The notes beneath the pieces are model-generated. The model saw only the letters and a program-made list of their open reading frames with translations, was not told the DNA's origin and made no database searches. 21,906 nucleotides of DNA from Actinomycetes bacterium (GTDB lineage Bacteria > Actinomycetota > Actinomycetes > Actinomycetales > Microbacteriaceae): positions 1 to 21,906 of the forward strand of contig JAUHVN010000012.1 of the NCBI GenBank assembly GCA_030425055.1. The letters run 5' to 3'. Numbering within the stretch: position 1 is the first letter of the stretch; every line of letters begins with the position of its first letter. This document shows, one piece after another, positions 14,197 through 21,210 of the stretch. The position numbers and the translations under genes are program-made.

Positions 14197-15582
14197 CTAC
14201 GCGTCGTCGCTGCGCAGACGCTCCTGCGCGCCGCGCACCGGCAGCAGCAGCAGCAGACCCGCCAGCAGCACCAGCACGATGCCGAGGATGCCGAACGCAG
14301 GCTGCCCCGACAGCGCGACGAACAGCGCGAACATCGTCGGCGCCAGGAACGACACCGCGCGACCGGTCGTGGCGTAGAGGCCGAAGACCTCGCCCTCGCG
14401 TCCGGGCGGGATGATGCGCGCGAGGAACGTGCGCGACGCCGACTGCGCGGGGCCCACGAAGAGCGTGAGCGCAAGGCCCGCCGTCCAGAACACGATCTGA
14501 CCGCCGTCGCGCAGGAAGAACACCAGCATCCCCGAGATCACGAGGCCCGTGAGCGCGGCGACGATGACCGGCTTCGCGCCGATCTTGTCGTCGAGCGCGC
14601 CGACGGCGATCGTCGAGGCGCCTGCGACGACGTTCGCCGCAATGGCGAAGATGATGACCTCGCCCGCCGAGAAGCCGAAGACGGATGCCGCCAGCACGCC
14701 GCCGAACGTGAAGACGCCGGCCAGCCCGTCGCGGAAGACGGCGCTCGCCAGGAGGAACCACACGGTGTGACGGGACTGGCGCCACAGGCGCGCGATGTCG
14801 CGGCCGAGGCGTGCGTAGCTCGCGAAGAAGCCGATGCGCTCGCGGCCGGCTCCGACGCCCCGGTACTCCGGCACGGCGAACAGCACCGGCAGCGCGAACA
14901 GCCCGAACCACAGCGCCGAGACCAGCATCGCCAGTCGCACCGGCCAGCCGTCCTCGTCGGGAACGCCGAACAGGCCCTGGATGAAGCCGAAGTACACGAT
15001 CAGCAACAGCACGATGCCGCCGACGTAGCCCAGGCCCCAGCCGAGGCCGCTCACACGCCCGATGGTGCGCGGCGTCGACACCTGGGTGAGCATCGCGTTG
15101 TAATTGACGCCGGCGAACTCGAAGAACACGTTGCCGGCGGCCACGAGCAGCAGGCCCAGCCACAGGAACGACGGGTCGGGGGCGACGAACACCATCGCGG
15201 CCGTCAGGGCGACCACGATGTAGGTGTTGACCGCGAGCCAGAACTTGCGTCGGCCCGACGTGTCGGACCGCTGGCCGGTCACCGGCGCGAGCAGGGCGAT
15301 GAGCAGGCCCGCGGCGGCGAGAGCCCACCCGAGCTGCGCCTCGACGGTGCCGCTCGGCCCGAAGCTCGAACTCGTCAGGTAGACCGTGAAGACGAAGGTC
15401 GTCACGACCGCGTTGAACGCCGCCGACCCCCAGTCCCACAGGCCCCACGCGAAGACGGCTCCCTTGCCGGTGCGGCTGGGACCTCCTTGCGCGGATGCGG
15501 CAGCGGCCATGCCGTCTGTCGGGGTGATTCCTGCGAACTCGGGAAGGTCGGGCGTGGGCCGCGGCGGCTCGGGCGCGCTCAT
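14197..15582 (-). CDS. UMF1/Atg22-like MFS transporter
   Basis: This 461-residue membrane protein has about 12 predicted helices after a 40-residue polar N-terminus. The opening KGAVFAWGLWDWGSAAFNAVVTTFVFTVYLTSS is diagnostic of the UMF1 / vacuole effluxer Atg22-like MFS family. TGQRSDTSGRRKFWL is the MFS loop 2-3 motif, and FLARIIPPGREGEVFGLYATTGRAVSFLAPTMFAL is conserved in the second half. Eukaryotic Atg22 exports amino acids from vacuoles; bacterial substrates are not established. Translation starts at ATG 15582, 7 nt after TAGCGT. Confidence 0.88.
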   Translation of the reverse strand: MSAPEPPRPTPDLPEFAGITPTDGMAAAASAQGGPSRTGKGAVFAWGLWDWGSAAFNAVVTTFVFTVYLTSSSFGPSGTVEAQLGWALAAAGLLIALLAPVTGQRSDTSGRRKFWLAVNTYIVVALTAAMVFVAPDPSFLWLGLLLVAAGNVFFEFAGVNYNAMLTQVSTPRTIGRVSGLGWGLGYVGGIVLLLIVYFGFIQGLFGVPDEDGWPVRLAMLVSALWFGLFALPVLFAVPEYRGVGAGRERIGFFASYARLGRDIARLWRQSRHTVWFLLASAVFRDGLAGVFTFGGVLAASVFGFSAGEVIIFAIAANVVAGASTIAVGALDDKIGAKPVIVAALTGLVISGMLVFFLRDGGQIVFWTAGLALTLFVGPAQSASRTFLARIIPPGREGEVFGLYATTGRAVSFLAPTMFALFVALSGQPAFGILGIVLVLLAGLLLLLPVRGAQERLRSDDA

Positions 15583-15589
15583 GACCGCA

Positions 15590-15595
15590 ACGCTA
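15590..15595 (-). promoter_or_regulatory. -10 box TAGCGT of a leaderless promoter (MFS transporter)
   Basis: On the minus strand TAGCGT is followed by 7 nt (TGCGGTC) and ATG at 15582. It shares a 65-bp intergenic region with the divergent khtT gene, whose ATG is 6 nt after the weaker CATGAT. Confidence 0.55.
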
Positions 15596-15647
15596 CCGGC
15601 CGCGACCGCCGTGCGGCAGTACCGGATCGTGATGCCATGATGGGGGG

Positions 15648-16136
15648 ATGGCCGTGCACGTCGAGCGCGCAGATCTCCCCGGGATCGGTGTGCGCCATGA
15701 CATCGAGACAGACGAGGGCCGCCGTGTGTCGGTCATCACCCTGCGCGAGGGCGGACGCGAGATCTCGCTGTCCGACAAGGACGATCCCGATCGCGCCGGC
15801 GAGCGCATGAACCTCACCGACGAGGAGGCCACGGCGCTGAGCGAGGTCCTCGGCGGTTCGGTCATCATGACGCAGCTCGCGGGGCTGCGCGAAGAGGTCG
15901 CCGGTCTGCGCACGCGGCAGATCACGCTGCGCGCCGACTCTCCGTACGCCGACCGTCCGCTGGGCGACACGCGTGCCCGCACGCTCACCCGCTGCTCGAT
16001 CGTCGCGATCGTGCGCTCGGGCGGCGTGCTGCCGGCACCCGGACCCGAAGAGGTGCTGCACGTGGGCGACACGCTCGTCTCGGTGGGCACCGGCGAGGGC
16101 CTGGACAAGCTCGCGGACATCCTCGACGGAGTCTGA
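15648..16136 (+). CDS. khtT: KhtT-like TrkA-C regulatory subunit of a K+/H+ antiporter
   Basis: The 162-residue soluble protein matches KhtT in length and layout. The N-terminal half (about 1-75) begins VERADLPGIGVRHDIETDEGRRVSVITLREGGREI, and a C-terminal TrkA-C/RCK-C domain (about 85-162) includes PLGDTRARTLTRCSIVAIVRSGGVLPAPGPEEVLHVGDTLVSVGTGEGLDKLADIL. KhtT in Bacillus gates the antiporter KhtU in response to nucleotide and pH. The next gene, 4 bp downstream, is the matching antiporter, which supports the call. The start ATG has a CATGAT box 6 nt upstream, so it may also be leaderless; GGGGGG lies too close to act as a normal ribosome site. Confidence 0.88.
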   Translation: MAVHVERADLPGIGVRHDIETDEGRRVSVITLREGGREISLSDKDDPDRAGERMNLTDEEATALSEVLGGSVIMTQLAGLREEVAGLRTRQITLRADSPYADRPLGDTRARTLTRCSIVAIVRSGGVLPAPGPEEVLHVGDTLVSVGTGEGLDKLADILDGV

Positions 16137-16140
16137 CCAG

Positions 16141-17334
16141 ATGGATCACGGCGCGCTCGTCCTCATCGAGATCGGCGCGCTCCTGCTCGGCATCGCCCTG
16201 CTCGGGCGCCTCGCGGGACGCCTCGGCATCTCGCCCATCCCGTTCATCCTGCTCGGCGGTCTCGCGTTCGGCGAGGGCGGGCTGCTGCCGTTCACCAGCG
16301 GCGGGGAGTTCATCGAGATCGGCGCCGAGATCGGCGTCATCCTGCTGCTGCTGATGCTCGGTCTCGAGTACACGCCTCAGGAGCTCATCGGCAACCTGCG
16401 CACCTCGCGGATGCCGGGACTCGTCGACATGCTGCTCAACGCGATTCCCGGTGCGCTCGCCGCGCTGCTGCTGGGCTGGGGGCCGGTCGCGGCGGTCGCC
16501 CTCGCCGGCATCACGTGGATCTCATCGTCCGGCGTCATCGCGAAGATGCTGCAGGACCTGGGTCGTCTGTCGAACCGCGAGACGCCCGTCGTGCTGTCGA
16601 TCCTCGTCATCGAAGACCTCGCGATGGCCTTCTACCTGCCGGTGCTGACCGCGCTGCTGATCGGACTCGACCTCGGCGCCGGCATCATCACGGTCGTCAT
16701 CGCTCTGGCATCCGTGCTCGTGATCCTCTACATCGCGTTGCGCCACGGCCACTTCGTCTCGCGCATCGTGTGGTCGCGCAGCGCCGAAGTGCTGCTGCTC
16801 TCGGTGCTCGGCCTCACGCTGCTCGTGGCCGGCCTCGCCGCCCAGGCGAGCGTGTCGTCGGCCGTCGGCGCGTTCCTCGTCGGCATCGCGATCTCGGGAC
16901 CGGTCGCCGAGCACGCCCACCGGCTGCTCACGCCGCTGCGCGACCTGTTCGCCTCGGTGTTCTTCCTGTTCTTCGGCCTGTCGACCGACCCCGCCGACCT
17001 GCTGCCGATGCTCGTGCCCGCAATTCTGCTCGCCGTCATAACGATGGGCACGAAGCTCATCACCGGGTACTACGCGGCGCGCAAGGGTGGCATCGCCGAA
17101 GCCGGCCGCTGGCGTGCCGGTTTCGCGCTGCTGCCCCGCGGCGAGTTCTCGATCGTCATCGCGGGCCTGGCCGTGGCATCCGGCGTCGACCGCTCACTCG
17201 CGGCGCTCGCGACCGCCTACGTGCTCATCACCATCGTCGTCGGACCCCTCCTGGCACGTCTGCCCGATGCGCCGTGGTTCACCGAATGGGCCGGGCGTCG
17301 CGAGCGTGCGCGCCGCGCCGCCTCGAAGGGCTGA
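16141..17334 (+). CDS. khtU: CPA2-family K+/H+ antiporter (KhtU-like)
   Basis: This 397-residue protein has 12-13 hydrophobic helices of the monovalent cation:proton antiporter-2 family. Family features include GRLAGRLGISPIPFILLGGLAFG, GVILLLLMLGLEYTPQEL, WISSSGVIAKMLQDLGRLSNRETPVVLSILVIEDLAMAFYLPVL (Glu-Asp in the ion site), SVSSAVGAFLVGIAISG and FFLFFGLSTDP. It has no C-terminal RCK domain, since that function is supplied by the KhtT-like gene 4 bp upstream. The likely role is K+ (or Na+) efflux in exchange for H+, used in pH and ion homeostasis or electrophile stress. It is translationally close to the following gene, one base away. Confidence 0.92.
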   Translation: MDHGALVLIEIGALLLGIALLGRLAGRLGISPIPFILLGGLAFGEGGLLPFTSGGEFIEIGAEIGVILLLLMLGLEYTPQELIGNLRTSRMPGLVDMLLNAIPGALAALLLGWGPVAAVALAGITWISSSGVIAKMLQDLGRLSNRETPVVLSILVIEDLAMAFYLPVLTALLIGLDLGAGIITVVIALASVLVILYIALRHGHFVSRIVWSRSAEVLLLSVLGLTLLVAGLAAQASVSSAVGAFLVGIAISGPVAEHAHRLLTPLRDLFASVFFLFFGLSTDPADLLPMLVPAILLAVITMGTKLITGYYAARKGGIAEAGRWRAGFALLPRGEFSIVIAGLAVASGVDRSLAALATAYVLITIVVGPLLARLPDAPWFTEWAGRRERARRAASKG

Positions 17335-17335
17335 C

Positions 17336-17941
17336 ATGGACGCACCCGACGCCGGGCGGGAGGATGGGCGAGTGGATGCCGCAGCCCCCGACGCCCCCCG
17401 CACCGACCGCCCGCGCACGGCGAGCGGCCGCCGACGGGCGGCGATCGCTGAAGCGGGCGGCGAGGCCGGACTCGTCGCGTACTTCAAGGAACGTGTCTAT
17501 GCGTCCTTCACGGGCCTGGCCATCGTCATGGTCGTCTCGCAGCACCCGGACGATCCCGCCCACGCGTTCCTCGCGCTCGTCCTGGGCGTGGTGGGCATCG
17601 TCACCGCCGGGTTCGTCGCCGACATCGTCGGACATCTCGCCGTGCACCGACGATTCTCATCCGCGGGAGAGGTCGTCGTTCCCGTCCGCGTCGCACTCGG
17701 GGCGCTCGGCACCCTGGTCGTGCCCGGGGCCCTCGTGGGCGCCGCCTGGATCGGGTGGATTCCGGCGGAGGTGGCGCTGTCGATCGCAGCCTGGAGCTAC
17801 GTCCTCACCCTCGCGGTGATCGGGGCGCTCGTCGTGCGGCGCGCGCAGCTGCGGTGGTGGCAGTCGCTGCTGGCCGTGGGGCTGCTCGTCGCGCTCGCGC
17901 TGCTGGTGCTGCTGCTGCAGACGCTCGCCAAGTCGGTCTGA
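17336..17941 (+). CDS. Conserved hypothetical membrane protein in the khtTU operon
   Basis: This 201-residue protein has a polar, Asp/Arg/Pro-rich N-terminus (about 1-50) and about five hydrophobic helices: ASFTGLAIVMVVSQ, AFLALVLGVVGIVTAGFVADIVGHLAV, LGALGTLVVPGALVGAAWI, LSIAAWSYVLTLAVIGALVV and SLLAVGLLVALALLVLLLQ. I do not recognise its function. It begins one base after the khtU stop, so it is almost certainly co-transcribed; a link to ion transport is only by position. An alternative GTG start at 17372 (189 aa) has a better GGGAGG site 8 nt ahead; the ATG has GAAGGG. It ends 30 bp from the convergent GNAT gene. Confidence 0.75.
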   Translation: MDAPDAGREDGRVDAAAPDAPRTDRPRTASGRRRAAIAEAGGEAGLVAYFKERVYASFTGLAIVMVVSQHPDDPAHAFLALVLGVVGIVTAGFVADIVGHLAVHRRFSSAGEVVVPVRVALGALGTLVVPGALVGAAWIGWIPAEVALSIAAWSYVLTLAVIGALVVRRAQLRWWQSLLAVGLLVALALLVLLLQTLAKSV

Positions 17942-17971
17942 CCGCCCGACGCACGTCCTCGGCTCGCTTCC

Positions 17972-18535
17972 TCAGGCATTGGCGCGCCACTCGCGCTCGA
18001 GGATCGCGTAGTGGCCGGTGTCGGTCCACTCGCCCTTCAGCCACATGTGCTCGACGAGGTGTCCTTCGTGCCGCATCCCGAGTCGCTCGCAGATCCTCAC
18101 CGATCCCCGGTTGCGCGGGTCGAGTTCGGCGTACACGCGGTGCAGGCCGAGCTCGCCGAACGCGAGGTCCAGCATCAGCCCGGCCGCCTCGGTCGCGTAC
18201 CCGCGCCCCTGGGCGTCGGGGGCGAGGATCCAGCCGATCTCGGCGGTGCGGTCGTCGAGGCTGTGAAGTGCGAAGTACATCGTGCCGAGGAAGCGGCCGT
18301 CGAGGTCGCGGATCGCGGGCTGCACGTAGTCGCCCTTGTCGGCGAGGCGCGTCGCGGCGCCGTCGCGGGCGAGCACCTCGGTCACCTGCTCGCGGGTGCG
18401 GGGTTCGTAGAGCAGATACCGGCAGACCTCGGGGTCGGACTGCAGACGCGTGAGATCGTCGAGGTCGTCGGGCCGCAGCAGGTCGAGCCGCAGCCTGTCC
18501 GAGGCGAGCGGGGCGAAGTCCCAGGGCAGAGGCAC
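17972..18535 (-). CDS. GNAT-family N-acetyltransferase (RimJ/RimL-like)
   Basis: The 187-residue protein starts LPWDFAPLASDRLRLDLLRPDDLDDLTRLQSDPEVCRYL and contains the acetyl-CoA binding region GWILAPDAQGRGYATEAAGLMLDLAFGELGLHRVYAELDPRNRGSVRICERLGMRHEGHLVEHMWLKGEW, with the Q/RxxGxG/A P-loop as QGRGYA. RimJ/RimL-type enzymes acetylate protein N-termini or small molecules; the substrate here is unknown. The GTG at 18535 is the only suitable start; a GATGAT box lies 6 nt upstream. The gene is divergent from dnaK. Confidence 0.85.
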   Translation of the reverse strand: MPLPWDFAPLASDRLRLDLLRPDDLDDLTRLQSDPEVCRYLLYEPRTREQVTEVLARDGAATRLADKGDYVQPAIRDLDGRFLGTMYFALHSLDDRTAEIGWILAPDAQGRGYATEAAGLMLDLAFGELGLHRVYAELDPRNRGSVRICERLGMRHEGHLVEHMWLKGEWTDTGHYAILEREWRANA

Positions 18536-18570
18536 GGACCCATCATCCTCCGCAACGTCGTTCCTGCGAA

Positions 18571-18591
18571 CTTGATACGAGTCGACTCAAG
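18571..18591. promoter_or_regulatory. HAIR element 1 (HspR operator) upstream of dnaK
   Basis: The arms CTTGATA (18571-18577) and ACTCAAG (18585-18591) flank a 7-bp spacer. The known HspR operator is CTTGAGT-N7-ACTCAAG; the right arm matches fully and the left arm at 5 of 7 positions. It lies just upstream of the -35 box. Confidence 0.85.
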
Positions 18592-18596
18592 TTCAT

Positions 18597-18625
18597 TTGA
18601 CTCCGCGACCCCCTCGGCGTACCCT
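18597..18625 (+). promoter_or_regulatory. dnaK operon promoter (TTGACT-N17-TACCCT)
   Basis: The -35 box TTGACT (18597-18602) and the -10 box TACCCT (18620-18625) are separated by exactly 17 bp, a vegetative-sigma type promoter. The -10 overlaps the left arm of HAIR element 2, so bound HspR would block RNA polymerase. The leader to the dnaK ATG is about 85 nt. Confidence 0.8.
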
Positions 18626-18644
18626 TGAGCCATCGCGACTCAAC
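18624..18644. promoter_or_regulatory. HAIR element 2 (HspR operator) overlapping the dnaK -10 box
   Basis: The arms CTTGAGC (18624-18630) and ACTCAAC (18638-18644) flank a 7-bp spacer. Each arm matches the HAIR consensus at 6 of 7 positions. Its position over the -10 box and start site is that of a repressor operator. Confidence 0.88.
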
Positions 18645-18716
18645 CTCGCGAGCAGACTTCCCATCAACCCCGAGGCCGAGGCATCCTGCCCCGGCCTTCA
18701 CGAAGGAGAGAAACAC

Positions 18717-20588
18717 ATGGCACGTGCTGTCGGAATCGACCTCGGTACGACCAACTCGGTCGTCAGCGTCCTCGAGGGCGGCGAGCCCAAGGTCATCGCC
18801 AACGCCGAGGGCTTCCGCACCACCCCCTCGGTGGTCGCATTCACCAAGGACGGCGAGGTGCTCGTCGGCGAGACCGCCAAGCGCCAGGCCGTCACCAACG
18901 TCGACCGCACCGTCTCGTCGGTCAAGCGTCACATGGGCACCGACTGGGGCTTCGACGTCGACGGCAAGAAGTGGACGCCGCAGGAGATCTCGGCCCGCAT
19001 CCTTCAGAAGCTCAAGCGCGACGCCGAGCAGTACCTGGGCGACACCGTGACGGATGCCGTCATCACCGTTCCCGCGTATTTCAACGACGCCCAGCGTCAG
19101 GCCACCAAGGAGGCCGGCGAGATCTCGGGCCTCAACGTGCTGCGCATCATCAACGAGCCCACCGCCGCCGCGCTCGCGTACGGCCTCGACAAGGGCAAGG
19201 AGGACGAGCTCATCCTCGTCTTCGACCTCGGTGGCGGAACCTTCGACGTCTCGCTGCTCGAGGTGGGCAAGGACGACGACTTCTCGACCATCCAGGTGCG
19301 CGCCACGTCGGGCGACAACCGCCTCGGCGGCGACGACTGGGACCAGCGGGTCGTCGACTACCTCATCAAGCAGTTCAAGGACACCACGGGCGTCGACGTG
19401 TCGGGCGACCGCATCGCGCTGCAGCGCCTCAAGGAGGCCGCGGAGCAGGCGAAGAAGGAGCTGTCGAGCTCGACCTCGACCTCGATCAACCTGCCCTACC
19501 TGTCGCTGACCGACTCGGGTCCCGTGTCGCTGTCCGAGACGCTGACGCGCGCGAAGTTCGAGGACCTCACCAAGGACCTGCTCGACCGCACCAAGAAGCC
19601 GTTCGAGGACGTCATCCGCGAGGCGGGCATCAAGGTCGGCGACATCGACCACGTCGTGCTCGTCGGCGGCTCGACCCGCATGCCGGCCGTCTCGGAGCTC
19701 GTGAAGAAGGAGACCGGCGGCAAGGAGCCCAACAAGGGCGTCAACCCCGATGAGGTCGTCGCCGTCGGCGCCGCCCTGCAGGCCGGTGTCCTGCGCGGCG
19801 AGCGCAAGGACGTGCTGCTGATCGACGTCACCCCGCTGAGCCTCGGCATCGAGACCAAGGGCGGCATCATGACCAAGCTCATCGAGCGCAACACGGCCAT
19901 CCCGACCAAGCGCAGCGAGACCTTCACCACCGCCGACGACAACCAGCCGTCGGTCGCGATCCAGGTCTTCCAGGGCGAGCGCGACTTCACGCGCGACAAC
20001 AAGCCGCTGGGCACCTTCGAGCTCACCGGCATCGCCCCGGCCCCCCGCGGCATCCCGCAGATCGAGGTCACCTTCGACATCGACGCGAACGGCATCGTGC
20101 ACGTGTCCGCCAAGGACAAGGGCACCGGCAAGGAGCAGTCGATGACGATCACCGGCGGCTCGTCGCTGCCGAAGGACGACATCGAGCGCATGGTGCGCGA
20201 GGCCGAGGAGCACGCCGCCGAGGACAAGAAGCGCCGCGAGGCCGCCGAGGTGCGCAACCAGGCCGAGACGCTCGCGTACTCGATCGAGAAGCTCATCCAG
20301 GAGAACGACGACAAGCTGCCCGCCGACGTCAAGGCCGAGGTGCAGGCAGACGTCGACGCGCTGAAGACCGCGCTCGCCGGTGACGACGACGAGGCGCTGC
20401 AGAGCGCCTTCGACAAGCTCAACGCGTCGCAGGGCAAGCTCGGCGAGGCGATCTACCAGGCCGGTCAGTCCGAGCAGGCTGCTCAGGATGCTCCGACGGA
20501 TGCCCCCGCCGACGGCGACGCGTCGTCCTCTGACGAGGACGTCGTCGACGCCGAGGTCGTGGACGACGAGGACGACGAGAAGAAGTAA
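18717..20588 (+). CDS. dnaK: Molecular chaperone DnaK (Hsp70)
   Basis: This 623-residue protein is a full-length DnaK. The ATPase domain begins ARAVGIDLGTTNSVVSV, has the second phosphate loop DLGGGTFD (Asp170) and VLVGGSTRMPAV; the interdomain linker VLLIDVTPLSLGIETKGG is followed by the beta-sandwich substrate domain, the helical lid and a very acidic tail (DEDVVDAEVVDDEDDEKK). It binds exposed hydrophobic segments and refolds proteins with DnaJ and GrpE. The ATG at 18717 is chosen over an upstream ATG because GAAGGAG (18702-18708) lies 8 nt ahead and the start matches the family. It is first in a dnaK-grpE-dnaJ operon controlled by two HAIR elements. Confidence 0.99.
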   Translation: MARAVGIDLGTTNSVVSVLEGGEPKVIANAEGFRTTPSVVAFTKDGEVLVGETAKRQAVTNVDRTVSSVKRHMGTDWGFDVDGKKWTPQEISARILQKLKRDAEQYLGDTVTDAVITVPAYFNDAQRQATKEAGEISGLNVLRIINEPTAAALAYGLDKGKEDELILVFDLGGGTFDVSLLEVGKDDDFSTIQVRATSGDNRLGGDDWDQRVVDYLIKQFKDTTGVDVSGDRIALQRLKEAAEQAKKELSSSTSTSINLPYLSLTDSGPVSLSETLTRAKFEDLTKDLLDRTKKPFEDVIREAGIKVGDIDHVVLVGGSTRMPAVSELVKKETGGKEPNKGVNPDEVVAVGAALQAGVLRGERKDVLLIDVTPLSLGIETKGGIMTKLIERNTAIPTKRSETFTTADDNQPSVAIQVFQGERDFTRDNKPLGTFELTGIAPAPRGIPQIEVTFDIDANGIVHVSAKDKGTGKEQSMTITGGSSLPKDDIERMVREAEEHAAEDKKRREAAEVRNQAETLAYSIEKLIQENDDKLPADVKAEVQADVDALKTALAGDDDEALQSAFDKLNASQGKLGEAIYQAGQSEQAAQDAPTDAPADGDASSSDEDVVDAEVVDDEDDEKK

Positions 20589-20591
20589 CCC

Positions 20592-21197
20592 ATGGCCGAC
20601 AAGGACTTCGAACAGCCCGAGGTCCCCGGCGAGGACGACGCGGTCGCCGAGGATGTCCCCACGGACACCGAGGCGACCGCGTCTCCCGCAGAGGGGGACG
20701 ACGACGCACTGACCGTCGACGACATCCTCGGCGCGTCGCAGAACGTCGACGCCGCCGCCGAAGACGCGGTGCTCGCCGACCTCGAGTCGGCGCTGCTCAA
20801 CGACCTCAAGCGGCTGCAGGCCGAGTACGCCAACTACCGTCGGCGCACCGAGCAGCAGCGCGACGTCGACATCGAGCGCGCGACCGGTTCGGTGGCGAAG
20901 GGCCTGCTTCCCGTGCTCGACGACCTCGACCGGGCCGAGAAGCACGGCGACCTCGAAGACGGCACGCCGTTCGCGGCGATCGCCGAGAAGCTGCGGGCCG
21001 TCGCCGAGCGCATCGGTCTGGTCACCTACGGGGCGGCCGGCGAGGCGTTCGACCCGCAGCAGCACGAGGCCATCTTCCAGGCGCCCACCCCCGGCACCGC
21101 CGAGCCCACGATCCTCGAGGTCGTCGAGATCGGCTACCGGCTGGGGTCGGTCGAACTGCGTCCGGCGAAGGTCGTCGTCGCCGTGCCGGCCGAGTAG
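20592..21197 (+). CDS. grpE: Nucleotide exchange factor GrpE
   Basis: This 201-residue protein has a long acidic N-terminal extension (about 1-65), a coiled-coil region (about 65-110, SALLNDLKRLQAEYANYRRRTEQQRDVDIERATG) and the C-terminal beta-wing with the GrpE signature FDPQQHEAIFQAPTPGTAEPTILEVVEIGYRLGSVELRPAKVVVA. It releases ADP from DnaK. Its ATG lies 3 bp after the dnaK stop, and its ribosome site overlaps the end of dnaK (AGAAG), which indicates coupled translation. Confidence 0.97.
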   Translation: MADKDFEQPEVPGEDDAVAEDVPTDTEATASPAEGDDDALTVDDILGASQNVDAAAEDAVLADLESALLNDLKRLQAEYANYRRRTEQQRDVDIERATGSVAKGLLPVLDDLDRAEKHGDLEDGTPFAAIAEKLRAVAERIGLVTYGAAGEAFDPQQHEAIFQAPTPGTAEPTILEVVEIGYRLGSVELRPAKVVVAVPAE

Positions 21198-21210
21198 CCG
21201 AGGGGGGACC

